The position numbers and the translations under genes are program-made. Shown here piece by piece: positions 33,491-43,920 of a stretch of 64,000 nucleotides of DNA. Under the pieces are notes generated by a model, which saw only the letters and a program-made list of their open reading frames with translations, searched no databases and was not told the DNA's origin. The stretch's first letter is position 1, and each line of letters begins with the position of its first letter. The stretch comes from Leptospira sanjuanensis (GTDB lineage Bacteria; Spirochaetota; Leptospiria; Leptospirales; Leptospiraceae): contig NZ_JAIZBH010000001.1 of assembly GCF_022267375.1 (NCBI RefSeq), positions 1,060,501 through 1,124,500 on the forward strand. The letters run 5' to 3'.

Positions 33491-34024
33491 ATGAAACTTT
33501 TGTTTAAATCGCTCATTTTCTGTTTTTGTTTGATCGGGCAGGTCATGGCAACTCCAAGCAGATACACGGACAAGGAAGACGGTACGGTATTGGATACTAG
33601 AACCGGTCTTGTGTGGCAGCTTTGTCCGGCAGGATTAGGTTCGGAAAATTCGACAACAAAGAGATCCACTTGCGGAATACCCACTACGGGAAACACGAAC
33701 GGCAGCCCTATCGCCTATAATTGGAGGGACGCTTTAAATTATTGTAAAGGAATCTTACCGCTAAAAAAGCCTCCGGTTTTGCCCGCGGGTAAATTTTGGA
33801 GACTGCCGAATATCAATGAATTAAAAAGTATCGTCGATCGGTCGCAAATGAACCCCGCGATGGATACGAGCAAATTGATCGGCGGAGGTGTGGATTTGTT
33901 TTGGTCTTCCACTTCCGTCGCTTCCGATTCGACCGCGGCATGGACCGTAAACTTTTTTTTCGGGACTTCGTATGGCTCGAGCGACAAGGATTTCGGTTAT
34001 TATGTGCGTTGTGTTAGCAATTAA
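33491..34024 (+). CDS. single-domain Lcl_C (DUF1566) exported protein
   Basis: A 177-residue protein with a Sec signal (MKLLFKSLIFCFCLIGQVMA) followed directly by one Lcl_C domain: RYTDKEDGTVLDTRTGLVWQ, FWRLPNINELKSIVDRSQ, DLFWSSTSVASDS, AWTVNF and YYVRCVSN. It looks like the C-terminal domain of the two larger neighbours released as a free protein, possibly by duplication. It starts 22 bp after the second gene; AGGAG lies upstream. Confidence 0.85.
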   Translation: MKLLFKSLIFCFCLIGQVMATPSRYTDKEDGTVLDTRTGLVWQLCPAGLGSENSTTKRSTCGIPTTGNTNGSPIAYNWRDALNYCKGILPLKKPPVLPAGKFWRLPNINELKSIVDRSQMNPAMDTSKLIGGGVDLFWSSTSVASDSTAAWTVNFFFGTSYGSSDKDFGYYVRCVSN

Positions 34025-34218
34025 GATCACCGATGCGGGTTCGTACGTTTACAATTCATTTTAATCATGATGGAAGCGAAAATCGAACGATTCAATACAT
34101 CTTACGAGTAAAGCATTTATAGGCCATAAATATCAATCAACATTAAGATAACGTCTTTCTCCTCCCTACGACGATTTGTATGAGTGGGAACGAATTACGC
34201 TATCGAGGATTAATTTTC

Positions 34219-37200
34219 ATGTATAATAAAAAAAAGAACTCCCGTTACTTTATTATTTTCTTTTTAACTTTGTTCTCCTTTTTCCCACTCAGTCCTCAGC
34301 CCGTAGTAGTTCCGAATTTGAATACTCCCGTATTCAATACGAACAGCATGAATCAGACGTTTACGGTTGCGGACGGTATGCGGACGATCGGCAACTGGGA
34401 CGCGTTCGTGTTTCAGAACGTGAGTATTTTGCAGACACAGTGGGAAGCGCAGGTTCAAGCTCAGATCACGATGATGGTGAACTCGATCACGACGAGCGAT
34501 CATTTCGCTTCGGTTCAGGAGTATCAAAGTTACGTATATAATTCTCTGCAAGGACAGGCCTCGGAACAACTTTTGACATGGCAGAGCGCCGTAGAAGCGG
34601 AGATTTTACAGGAGAGGAGCGAATATCTTTCGTCCTTGTATGGAGCGAATTCGAGTGCGGTTGTTAGTTCGACGGCTTCGTTTCAAAGCCAATGGGATTC
34701 GTTTGTTTCCGGTAACGGTTTGAATCTGAACTTAGGCGGTGCTCTGAGTCAGGCTGTTTTGAACAGCGGCCAACAGACGTTGGAAGGTTTGCAGAGTCAG
34801 TGGTGGAACGATTTTCACAATAATCTGCAGAACGGTTTGCAGACATATCAGCAAGCGCTTCAGGGTTTGACCGACAAATATCAGAACTTAATTTCTCAGA
34901 TCAACGCTACGGAGATGCAGTATCAGGCGCATCTTGCCCAGATTCAACAGAGTCAAGCTGGCGTTAAGAGCCAGATTCTTTCGAGTTTGGAAGGGTATCA
35001 GAACTTTTTAAACAGCAACGGTCTTTTTTGGAACACGATTACCGTGTTGTATGACAACAATTCGAACAGTTATGTGCAGGCGAGTTGTCCGAGCGGTCAC
35101 GTGTGTGTGACGTATCAATACGATCCTACGAATTCCCAGTTTTACGCGGCCGGTTCTTGTCCGGTAGGTCATACTTGTGCGAACATTCTCTACGACAACA
35201 ATACGAGCAGTTATCTTCAGAACACGGTTTGTCCTTCGACCTGCAACGGATCGGAGATGGAGAACTTGACGGTTCGCACTAGTTTGAATGCGGACGGTCG
35301 TGCGTTTCAGAACGTGATCAACAAGGTGGCGAATGCGATGCAGGAAGGGTATGTGATGCCCGCGATCTTCGACTATACTTCCGGAACGATGCTTAGCTAC
35401 AACAACAACTGTTTGAACGGCAGTACTTGCGTGAAGGGTTTGTATGACGCGACTTCGGGTTCTTTTGTGGCATCGAACACGTGTTCTGCGGGACATACCT
35501 GTTACAGCGCTGTTGTGGACAACACGGTTCCGGCTTCCGCCACCGGTTCCTATTTTGCGAGCAGTTGTCCGGTGGGGGATACGCGTTGCGTTAGCTGCGC
35601 TTCCGGTCATACCTGTCAGGTTCAGGAAATGGAAGCAGGCTTTTTGTACGCTTCGAGTCTTTTGAGCAACTTTCTGCACAACGAACTTCTTTCGACGCAG
35701 AACGCGCTTCAAAATGCGGTCGCCGTTCAGAACGGGGGAACATACAATTTTCAATACGGGCAGTCTCAAGGTGCGTACAATAACGACGGTATTTGGAGTT
35801 ACGGGGATCCTATTTTTTCGCATACACCGTTTAACCACTTTTCGGCGACTTCCGGAGGTCCGGCTTCCGTTTCCATTGCGGAGATTTTGAACACTGCGTT
35901 TACGGAAGGGGAAGGCGGGCTTGCCAAAAAGATCATGGCTTATATTCGCCAAGAGATCACTCAGTCGGACCTCGCGAACTGGATCATGGACGCGTATGAG
36001 AGCGGTTTAACCGGAAGCGGGTCTCCTCTTTCGGGTTTGCTGGGGGCGCTGGGACCGGGCAGAACGATTACCGGGTTTAGTCAGATCGATCTGCGTGCGT
36101 TTCAGAACGAAGACGGTTTTACGCCGTTTTTCAATGCCACTCCCTACTGCGGGAGTCCGCTCGGATGTGCTTCCGGAGACATATTCAATTGGACACCCGG
36201 GATTTATTTAGCGAATCGGACCTACTCCGAAATGAGAGCACAAGGTTTGGCCGGAGTGAACGGGAGCTGGGGCCAGAATTTTTACGATTATTTTGCGCGA
36301 GAGTGGATGATTTGGGACGGAATTCCCTTTCTTGGAGACATCCAACATACGCAGAACTATGCCTGGATCGAGTTGAACTTTCAAGTTACGAATAACAACG
36401 CGTATGCGAACGTAACCACGTATCAGGATTTGGTTCTTCAACTTCAGGCGTTCGAGTACGATTGGCAGACGAATGTGATGCCTTCGATCACGAACTGGAC
36501 GGCGCAGGTTGCTTCTTACCAAGCTCAGTATGCGAACTGGCAGACTCAGATGCAGACCGCATTGACGGATGCGCAGAACGCTTACAATTCCGGGGTGGCT
36601 GATCTTCAGGGTCAGCAGTCTTCCTGGCTTGCCCAAATGGGTCAGTTGCAGCAACAGGCAACGAGCGCCTTCAACGCGGCCGGGAACGCTCTTCAGAACG
36701 GTCAGGGGCAATCCAATTACATACAACTCACACAACAGGTGTTAGCCGGTTTGAACAAGGGACAAATGAAGTCGAACCTGGACGGGGACTTGACCGTCAA
36801 CGACGGTTCCTTTAGAGACGCGTTCGGTAACATTTTGAACGGGCTTAACCGCAACGCGGACAGGGGGATTCCTAATTTCGGACTGTTGGATACGATCGGT
36901 TCGGGAATGAACCGGATCACGACGGGGATTTCCAACCTTTCTTTATTGTCTTCCACGAACAACGCGACGATGGATACGATCTTGGGATATATGAAAGGTG
37001 TTGCGGAGAGTATGCGCAACGAGAAGCAGTTCACCCAGAACGGTTACGGGGATCTGGTAGAAGCTTCCGGCATCAAGACAAGAGAGGTTAAAAGTAAGGA
37101 TAAGTATTCGGGAGAGACGATCACGACCACGTATGTTTTGAAGGATGACGGTTCGATCGATACATTCACGGACGAGGACGGGAATGTGAAACAAAAGACG

Positions 37201-40200
37201 TTGGGGGATTGGGTTCAAGGGCATTGCGGTAAGGACTTGGGCAATGCGGAGTGCAGTCGGTTTGTGGAAAACAAATACAGCAGTGTGGATGTGGGGGCCG
37301 ACGGGAAGATCACGGCTCACAGAAGGGTGTATAACGGAACTTCTTCGTATTGCGGTAGCGACATGACGAATTCGGATTCGTATTGTTACAACACGGATGA
37401 TGCGGTTGTAACGATTTCGGCTCCTTCCAAGGATTCGTTTCTTTTGGGGAGAGGCGCTTCCCGATTGGGCGATATGTTCAACGAGAGGGAGAAGGGTTTT
37501 AGCGATCTCGTAAACGCCACATTCCAAAACGTAAACGGTTATCTTTCCTCGAACAAACATACGGCCGCCCTTTTTACGGAAGTTAATATTACGCAGAACG
37601 TTCACGACAAGAACGCGTCTTTGGCTTCGCAAGACGTCAATAACAAGGTGAAGATTGCGAGTATTGTCAAGGATTACGTGGAAGCAGTCTTGCTGGGAGG
37701 GATGTCGACCGGCGCTTGGGTGAGCAAACAGGCGAACCAAGCGGTACAGGACGTCGTTGCGACCGCGCTTACGAAGGCTTTTGATTTGCCGCCGGATGTT
37801 GCGTCGTTTTTGTCGGGCGGTCTCATGGCGCACATAGAGATGTCGAAGGCCAAGCACGATATGGGCAGTCATAATTTGGGAATTGGGAAAGGAATCCATT
37901 CGGCGATCCATCATTCAGGTTTTGGAGGAATGGAAAAAACTCTGCTCAGGGTTGCTCCTTTGGCTACAGAGATCCTTGCGCCGATTGTCGGTTATGGTGC
38001 GATAGCTTTTTCTCTATCAACTTTAGATAAGTATGAAAACAATCTTAGCGCGATTGAAAAATGGAAGGATTTCAAAAACAGCATGTACGGTTTTGGAGTT
38101 CAGAAAATTGCAATCGCAAACGGGGCGTCACCCGAATATGCGGCCGCCTTAGGCCAAGTTGCGATCGGATATATGGAGATGCGCCAGGCAAAAGAAGAGC
38201 TTGGTATGCGTAGCGGAGCGTTTTCTTTACAATCTCTTGGCGGTGAGTTTAAGCGAGTCGTAGCTGGGATATCTGGTAATATCGGCGAGGTTGTGGGAGC
38301 GGGAATTAAATCGAGCGCTCATATCACGGGAGATCTTGGATTAACGTCGGAGAAATACGAAAAACATATCAATCAAGAAACCAGATCGATCCTGAACGAA
38401 CTGAAACTGAGGGATCTGAAAGAAGATATTAAAAACTGGGATACGACGCAACAGGTGCTTGCGAGCGCTTCTGTGAAGGAATACGGCAGAGTTACGCATA
38501 TGGATCCTGCTCAAATCGAGCTTTGGTCGAAACAGGCGAGCGACTTTGTGGTGCGCAAACAAGCGGAGCGGGATTTACACAGACGGGACGGGATGCTGAC
38601 CAACGGACTGCCGCTTACACTGGGATACAGCTCCCTTTTTATCCTTGACAACAAGTTGTTCAACGGAGGAATCACGTCTCTCATATCGAAGGGATTCAAA
38701 GGAATTCTGACTTCGGTAGCGGATTTAGGGAACATGCTGGGAGAATCGGTCGTACCTTCGGACCTCCGTTCTTCGATATATGACCAAAGTAAAGAGTGGC
38801 ACAACAAGATAACGCTGGAAGACGTGAAAGGCAGAACGGGACAAGGCATTATCAACAAAGCGTATGTAGAAACGGAGATGCGTAACGTCCTTTTTGACAA
38901 GATCGGCGAGGCATTGACGGGAGATCCTGCAATGGGTCACAATCTGGGGTTATTGCTCAAATACCAAATCGACAAACAAGAGGCGAGAAAGGCAGCGAGA
39001 GAACAAAGACTGAAGGATGCTGAGGTATTGGTCCAGTTAGCAGCAGCGGCAGCAGTGACCTATTTCGGCGGTCCCGCGGGAATTCAGATGTTAAATTCGG
39101 TGATCGGAACGGGTGCGACGGCGATTAACACAACATTGGCGACGGTTGGGCTTTCGCTTAACAATGCGCAGGTGGCCATGCTTGCGGCGAGTACAGCGGC
39201 GACGATGGCGATCGAAAACAGAATCAACGGGGCAAATGGCTCGGCTGCAGCCCTTGTAAACGGCCTCATCTCGACGGCGACCTTAGGAGTAAAAACTCCT
39301 CTTACGGGCTACGTAACGTATACCAAACATCAGAACGCGAACCTTTTGACGGGTCAACACGAAGTGAAAGGCGGTTGGGGCGGTGGAGTTAGCTTGAACG
39401 TGTCCGGTGTCAAAGGGTTACCTGGGGGAGAAATATTAAAGACCGCGTTGGAAGGAATGAAAATGAGCAATCTAACCTTGGGACTGAGCTACAATGCTGA
39501 TCAAGGTCTTGGAATGAACGTGAACACGAACTTTACGAACAACGTAGGCTTAGGGTTAGACTACAACTTTAAAAGCGGCAGCTATACCGCGAACGCGAGC
39601 TATGACGTGAACAAGGCAGGTGGCAAATCTTGGGCGAACGGAAGTGTTAACGTATCTGCGAGTAGAGAAGGTCACTCGAGTTTAGCGTTGTCTTACAACC
39701 ACGACGGAAACACGGCGATTCCTCAGAGACTGAGAGGAGGGGGAGCGACGCTTGACTTAGGGAATGACGGTGTATTGGGTTTTAGCATCCAGGGACTGAA
39801 AGGGGCTACGATCGGTACTGTGAGCTACAACACGAACAGTCACGGTTGGGAACAGGCGACTTTGAACCAGAATTTCCAGAACGAATATCTTCAAGGTGTG
39901 ACAGCTGAGAACAGCTCTTACAATCACGAGAAGTCTCAGATGGAGATCTTGCGTACGGAGCTGAGTATTGCGACGCAGATGGAGAAACCGTTGTTTACGC
40001 AAGCAGATGTGGACAAGTATTTACCTAAAAACAAGGACGGCAGTATCGACGTAGAGAATGCACAGCCTGAGAAGTTGTTAGAGAAATGGAACGCGCACAA
40101 GGAAGCGATGTCCCAAACGCCTGAGGGCTTGCAGAAGTGGAAGGACGATGTAACGAGAGCCGGAGAAAGATCGGGGATTGAGATCCGCTTCAACGACGGT

Positions 40201-43200
40201 AAGAGTGCAACGAGCACTTTCGGTAAGTTTGTAACGGGAATGTTCGGAGACATTGCTCAGAGCTTCGGTATTGCGAACGACGGAAGCAAGATGGTGGACA
40301 AACAAGGCGTGTTTCACTTAGACACTTGTTTTGTTGCCGGAACAAGTGTGAGAATGGATTCGGGTTTCAAAGCGATCGAAGACGTGAAAGTCGGTGACAT
40401 TGTTCAATCTTGGAACGAAAAGTCGGGTGAGTTTGAGAACAAGAGAGTTACGGAGTTGTTTGTTCACGAGGTTCCTCAGTTATTTTATATGGAACTGGAC
40501 GGGGAAGAAGTGTTGCAGACTACTTGGAACCACCCGTTTAGACGGAGAAACAAGGAAGCACTTACACAGAACGCGCCTCAGCTTGTGATGGCGTCTGTTT
40601 CGGAAAGCATATTCGCAAAAGATCAAGTATCCGAAACAGTTCAAACTTCGGAGTGGGTAAAGGTTGAAGATCTTCGCTTGCGAGATCAGGTTCTGAAGTC
40701 AGACGGAAGTTGGGCGAGAGTAACTGGGATCTTTCACTACAACACAGAGCCTACGAAAGTTTACAATATCGAAGTTGAAGACAACCACACGTATGTGGTT
40801 GGTGAAGCCGGATATGTTGTTCACAATTACAACAACGCGCAAGAGGCGATGTTTGGCGGATTCAAACGACTTTCGAACGACGTATTTGACGTAGCGAAAA
40901 AGTTCGCGGGACTTGAAGGCGGAACGGGCAACGAAGTATATCAGAAAGCGGTTCAACTCCAACAAGAAGTGAAATCGACAAATGCGTTACGAGATTCTTT
41001 GAAAGCGGAATCGAACGCTTTGAATTTAGAAAAGTCGAAAGCTGAAGGCGGCTTGGAACTAAACAAAAGGCGTAACAATGAATTTTTAACCGCGATTCGC
41101 AATCCAGAGAGCGACAATATTCCTGGTATTGCTGATCTTCGAAAACAACTGAAGGGTGTAGATCCGGCAAAAGGATTTACGAAAGATCAAATGAAGACCG
41201 TTTCGAGTTGGGTGAATACGAACGGAATGCGAATGATTGGAATTCAAACCGGAGCAGGCATGTCGGGAGGAAGTCCGATCAAGGCGTATATATCGGGAAC
41301 GGCTGCTCATATCACTGGAGTTGAAGAGCACACGAAGCTAACCAACACAATCAAAGACTCGAATCAGAAGTTAGCAGAACACAAGATTAAAGAAGACAAT
41401 ATCGGTCGGCAGATGATCGAGCGATCGGAAAAGGTGAAGAGCGACATTGTAAAGCTGATCCAAGAGAAACACCACAACGATCCGAGGTATGCTGAAGTTC
41501 TCGTAGAACACGGATTTGTGAAGAAGGACACATTCAATCCGAATGAACACAAGGTAACGTATGAGGAGAAGTTGAAGGCGCTTGGAGACAAGATCAAACC
41601 GGAAACGAGAAAACAACTTGCCGAGTTTGACCGCAAGATCACAGACCTTCGCGTGAGCCAAAACAAACAGGAAGCGGAGAGCTACGCGAAATGGAACAAG
41701 GATCATCCGAACGAGCCCTACAAGCGAACTCCAGAGATGGAGAAACGCAGAAACGACATGGTGACAATGCAGAAGACTTTGGAGAAGGAAAGGGCGATGA
41801 TCATCAACCGGGAAGTGGCGCCATATCCAAAAGAGTCTGAGCTGCATCGACTTGAGAAGTTGGGTGAAGGTCATTCACTGAACGACAAGCAGAAGACCGA
41901 GCTTACGAATCTGCGAAACGAGAAGAAGACGCACGAGACTCAAGTGGCGGCGCTGTTGGACAAAGACAATACGAAGTTGCATGAAACGTTAGAAACGATG
42001 GACGAGAAGTCGTCAAAACCGATGACAATTTCAACGACCCAGAGCCGTTTCGAGACGAAGACGATCGAGAAGATGCAATCGAAGGACAATGTCGCTACGA
42101 AACAACTGAATTGGGACGGCAAGACGTACGACCGACAAGTGAACAAGGAAACCGGAGAGGTTCACTTTGACCGGGAATACAAGCCGGGTGTGAAGGAAGA
42201 AGTGAGCATTACGGATTCCGGATATGTAAAACAGAAGTTGAGTTGGAAAGACCTTTTTGGAAACCCGCAGGAGAGCGTAAAAGTGTTTGAGGCGAACGGA
42301 AAGTTTCTAACCGAGCTTAGCGGAGAACAACCTACGAAGAAATTGAGTGATCCGAACGAGACTCGAACGATTATTCCGAATGAACCGAAGGGCAAGATTG
42401 TTAAAAGTGATTTCAATGAGGTAAAGGATTTGATCGCGAACGCGAACTTAAGTGCTAAAGACAGGTTGGAGAAGATCCATTCTTTGGACGAGATTGAGGT
42501 CAACGGGAAACGATATGTGAAAGAGACCGTAGTCACTGAAACAAAAACCAAAACGAAAGTGACCAAGGACTCTGAGGTGACGTTCTTTACATTGCAGAAC
42601 GCGGGTGGCCAGACAGAAAGAATCTCGTTCCGCGAAGTAGATTCCGGATACAAGGATGCAAATGGTAAGACCATCAAAACGATCGAGATGAAACAAGTTC
42701 TTGCAGAAGGGACGGTAGCGGAAGATACGAAACGATATGACAAGTATCTGAACGAGAAGCCGGATCAGGACAGGGCAGGGAATTATCCTACGTTTGCAGA
42801 GAATCCGAAGTATTACATGGACAGAGCGAGACAAGTATTCAGAGAAAAGAATATTCAACCCGAGCGTGACAGCGACGGCAATTTGATGAGTTACAACGGA
42901 AGACCGGAGCTTGTGCGAATTGCAAACAACGGTTTCATGAATATTACACTTCTGACGCAGACGCAGAGAGGCCAGTCTTACTTAGGGCAAACGAACAAGG
43001 AAGGAAAACCAGTGTTGTATTCGTTACCTGGTAACAGAGACGGAGACGTAAAAGACAGTAGCGCTTGTCAGTCTCACGGACCGGCAATGGTGATGGCCGC
43101 TTCGGGTTTCAAGATGACGCAGGAACAGATCAACCAATACGGAAAGCTGAACGTGATGACTACCCGCCTCATGGCGGAAGCGGGCCAATTGTTACCTGGA

Positions 43201-43920
43201 AAACCGAAACCGTCTCAGATGGGTATCGAGCAACAGGCAGCTATGGTATATCGAACGATGGGTTTTGACATACCGAAGGATGGTTCTTTGATTGCAAAAG
43301 GGAGTGAAGGAACACCGGAGGAACCAAAAGAGAAGGATTATATTGGCAATCCAGAAGAATATGCCGAAGCAAAGGCACAATATGATGCAGATCTTCTATC
43401 GTTCAAAAAGCAATTTCAAAAAGAACACTTGATCCCTTGGATCAAGGAGAAGTTGGCTAAGGGAGAGGTTGTAGTAGTTGGCGGTAAGTTTGCGGGACTA
43501 GATCACGTAATCACCATAACCGGGGTGGATGACAACGGCTTCGTAACGGAAGATTCTTTTGGAGACGCGAGTACCGGATATGCGAGCCACGACGGAAAGT
43601 CGAACCATTACAAGTTTAGCGATTTTGTCTTGGGATACGGATTTACTCTGAAACCGAATGGGCAGAAGCCATTGACTGAGACGGAAAGAAAGGTGTACTG
43701 GAAAGATGTTACTTCGTATCCTGGTTTGAAAAAGCAACAAGCGACTCTTTCCGCTTCGATCGAGTCTTTGGAAAAAATCGTTAAGAATACAACGGACGAG
43801 AAGAAGAGAGAAGAATCGAATCGGAAGTTGGAAGAACAAAAGAAAAGTTTAGAGACAACGAAAGAGGAAGTGGAAAGGATACGCAAACAATGGAGCAATA
43901 TATGGAAACCGGCAAATTAA
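34219..43920 (+). CDS. giant exported Hint-domain protein with C39-like peptidase tail (polymorphic-toxin-like)
   Basis: 3233 residues. Signal peptide MYNKKKNSRYFIIFFLTLFS; ATG 34219 is chosen over the open frame from 34180 because GAGGA precedes it and the signal is clean. Residues about 30-900 are Gln/Asn-rich helical sequence with a cluster of CPxGHxC motifs (CPSGHVC, CPVGHTC, CSAGHTC, CASGHTC). Residues about 1310-2027 are near-identical to the orphan copy downstream. The Hint domain spans 2037-2203 (Cys2037 in CFVAGT, TTWNHPF, final VVHN) and probably cleaves off the tail. A charged coiled-coil linker follows. The tail has Cys2950 (SACQSHGPAMVMA), His3096 (LDHVITITG) and Asp3112 (EDSFGD), consistent with a C39-like cysteine peptidase. 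It resembles Leptospira TIGR04388-type long proteins. The toxin role is inferred. Confidence 0.82.
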   Translation: MYNKKKNSRYFIIFFLTLFSFFPLSPQPVVVPNLNTPVFNTNSMNQTFTVADGMRTIGNWDAFVFQNVSILQTQWEAQVQAQITMMVNSITTSDHFASVQEYQSYVYNSLQGQASEQLLTWQSAVEAEILQERSEYLSSLYGANSSAVVSSTASFQSQWDSFVSGNGLNLNLGGALSQAVLNSGQQTLEGLQSQWWNDFHNNLQNGLQTYQQALQGLTDKYQNLISQINATEMQYQAHLAQIQQSQAGVKSQILSSLEGYQNFLNSNGLFWNTITVLYDNNSNSYVQASCPSGHVCVTYQYDPTNSQFYAAGSCPVGHTCANILYDNNTSSYLQNTVCPSTCNGSEMENLTVRTSLNADGRAFQNVINKVANAMQEGYVMPAIFDYTSGTMLSYNNNCLNGSTCVKGLYDATSGSFVASNTCSAGHTCYSAVVDNTVPASATGSYFASSCPVGDTRCVSCASGHTCQVQEMEAGFLYASSLLSNFLHNELLSTQNALQNAVAVQNGGTYNFQYGQSQGAYNNDGIWSYGDPIFSHTPFNHFSATSGGPASVSIAEILNTAFTEGEGGLAKKIMAYIRQEITQSDLANWIMDAYESGLTGSGSPLSGLLGALGPGRTITGFSQIDLRAFQNEDGFTPFFNATPYCGSPLGCASGDIFNWTPGIYLANRTYSEMRAQGLAGVNGSWGQNFYDYFAREWMIWDGIPFLGDIQHTQNYAWIELNFQVTNNNAYANVTTYQDLVLQLQAFEYDWQTNVMPSITNWTAQVASYQAQYANWQTQMQTALTDAQNAYNSGVADLQGQQSSWLAQMGQLQQQATSAFNAAGNALQNGQGQSNYIQLTQQVLAGLNKGQMKSNLDGDLTVNDGSFRDAFGNILNGLNRNADRGIPNFGLLDTIGSGMNRITTGISNLSLLSSTNNATMDTILGYMKGVAESMRNEKQFTQNGYGDLVEASGIKTREVKSKDKYSGETITTTYVLKDDGSIDTFTDEDGNVKQKTLGDWVQGHCGKDLGNAECSRFVENKYSSVDVGADGKITAHRRVYNGTSSYCGSDMTNSDSYCYNTDDAVVTISAPSKDSFLLGRGASRLGDMFNEREKGFSDLVNATFQNVNGYLSSNKHTAALFTEVNITQNVHDKNASLASQDVNNKVKIASIVKDYVEAVLLGGMSTGAWVSKQANQAVQDVVATALTKAFDLPPDVASFLSGGLMAHIEMSKAKHDMGSHNLGIGKGIHSAIHHSGFGGMEKTLLRVAPLATEILAPIVGYGAIAFSLSTLDKYENNLSAIEKWKDFKNSMYGFGVQKIAIANGASPEYAAALGQVAIGYMEMRQAKEELGMRSGAFSLQSLGGEFKRVVAGISGNIGEVVGAGIKSSAHITGDLGLTSEKYEKHINQETRSILNELKLRDLKEDIKNWDTTQQVLASASVKEYGRVTHMDPAQIELWSKQASDFVVRKQAERDLHRRDGMLTNGLPLTLGYSSLFILDNKLFNGGITSLISKGFKGILTSVADLGNMLGESVVPSDLRSSIYDQSKEWHNKITLEDVKGRTGQGIINKAYVETEMRNVLFDKIGEALTGDPAMGHNLGLLLKYQIDKQEARKAAREQRLKDAEVLVQLAAAAAVTYFGGPAGIQMLNSVIGTGATAINTTLATVGLSLNNAQVAMLAASTAATMAIENRINGANGSAAALVNGLISTATLGVKTPLTGYVTYTKHQNANLLTGQHEVKGGWGGGVSLNVSGVKGLPGGEILKTALEGMKMSNLTLGLSYNADQGLGMNVNTNFTNNVGLGLDYNFKSGSYTANASYDVNKAGGKSWANGSVNVSASREGHSSLALSYNHDGNTAIPQRLRGGGATLDLGNDGVLGFSIQGLKGATIGTVSYNTNSHGWEQATLNQNFQNEYLQGVTAENSSYNHEKSQMEILRTELSIATQMEKPLFTQADVDKYLPKNKDGSIDVENAQPEKLLEKWNAHKEAMSQTPEGLQKWKDDVTRAGERSGIEIRFNDGKSATSTFGKFVTGMFGDIAQSFGIANDGSKMVDKQGVFHLDTCFVAGTSVRMDSGFKAIEDVKVGDIVQSWNEKSGEFENKRVTELFVHEVPQLFYMELDGEEVLQTTWNHPFRRRNKEALTQNAPQLVMASVSESIFAKDQVSETVQTSEWVKVEDLRLRDQVLKSDGSWARVTGIFHYNTEPTKVYNIEVEDNHTYVVGEAGYVVHNYNNAQEAMFGGFKRLSNDVFDVAKKFAGLEGGTGNEVYQKAVQLQQEVKSTNALRDSLKAESNALNLEKSKAEGGLELNKRRNNEFLTAIRNPESDNIPGIADLRKQLKGVDPAKGFTKDQMKTVSSWVNTNGMRMIGIQTGAGMSGGSPIKAYISGTAAHITGVEEHTKLTNTIKDSNQKLAEHKIKEDNIGRQMIERSEKVKSDIVKLIQEKHHNDPRYAEVLVEHGFVKKDTFNPNEHKVTYEEKLKALGDKIKPETRKQLAEFDRKITDLRVSQNKQEAESYAKWNKDHPNEPYKRTPEMEKRRNDMVTMQKTLEKERAMIINREVAPYPKESELHRLEKLGEGHSLNDKQKTELTNLRNEKKTHETQVAALLDKDNTKLHETLETMDEKSSKPMTISTTQSRFETKTIEKMQSKDNVATKQLNWDGKTYDRQVNKETGEVHFDREYKPGVKEEVSITDSGYVKQKLSWKDLFGNPQESVKVFEANGKFLTELSGEQPTKKLSDPNETRTIIPNEPKGKIVKSDFNEVKDLIANANLSAKDRLEKIHSLDEIEVNGKRYVKETVVTETKTKTKVTKDSEVTFFTLQNAGGQTERISFREVDSGYKDANGKTIKTIEMKQVLAEGTVAEDTKRYDKYLNEKPDQDRAGNYPTFAENPKYYMDRARQVFREKNIQPERDSDGNLMSYNGRPELVRIANNGFMNITLLTQTQRGQSYLGQTNKEGKPVLYSLPGNRDGDVKDSSACQSHGPAMVMAASGFKMTQEQINQYGKLNVMTTRLMAEAGQLLPGKPKPSQMGIEQQAAMVYRTMGFDIPKDGSLIAKGSEGTPEEPKEKDYIGNPEEYAEAKAQYDADLLSFKKQFQKEHLIPWIKEKLAKGEVVVVGGKFAGLDHVITITGVDDNGFVTEDSFGDASTGYASHDGKSNHYKFSDFVLGYGFTLKPNGQKPLTETERKVYWKDVTSYPGLKKQQATLSASIESLEKIVKNTTDEKKREESNRKLEEQKKSLETTKEEVERIRKQWSNIWKPAN
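38146..40300 (+). repeat. direct repeat A, parent copy
   Basis: About 2155 bp nearly identical to 45373-47527 (7227 bp further, in the same frame), with only a few silent substitutions near 39630-39660 and elsewhere. It covers the conserved region before the Hint domain. Confidence 0.9.

Noticed and set aside
35008..37914. Long minus-strand ORFs (314 and 323 residues) inside the giant gene
   Set aside because: Arg/His/Val-rich translations typical of the antisense of Asn/Gln/Cys-rich coding sequence; no start signals.
38341..38940. Minus-strand ORFs repeated at 45568-46167
   Set aside because: They recur only because the DNA repeat is duplicated; they are shadows of the plus-strand gene.
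40327..40830. True intein in the giant protein
   Set aside because: The Hint domain has the Cys start and the HN end, but there is no endonuclease domain and no conserved C-extein nucleophile (Tyr follows Asn), and homologous modules occur as orphan units; a toxin-processing Hint fits better.
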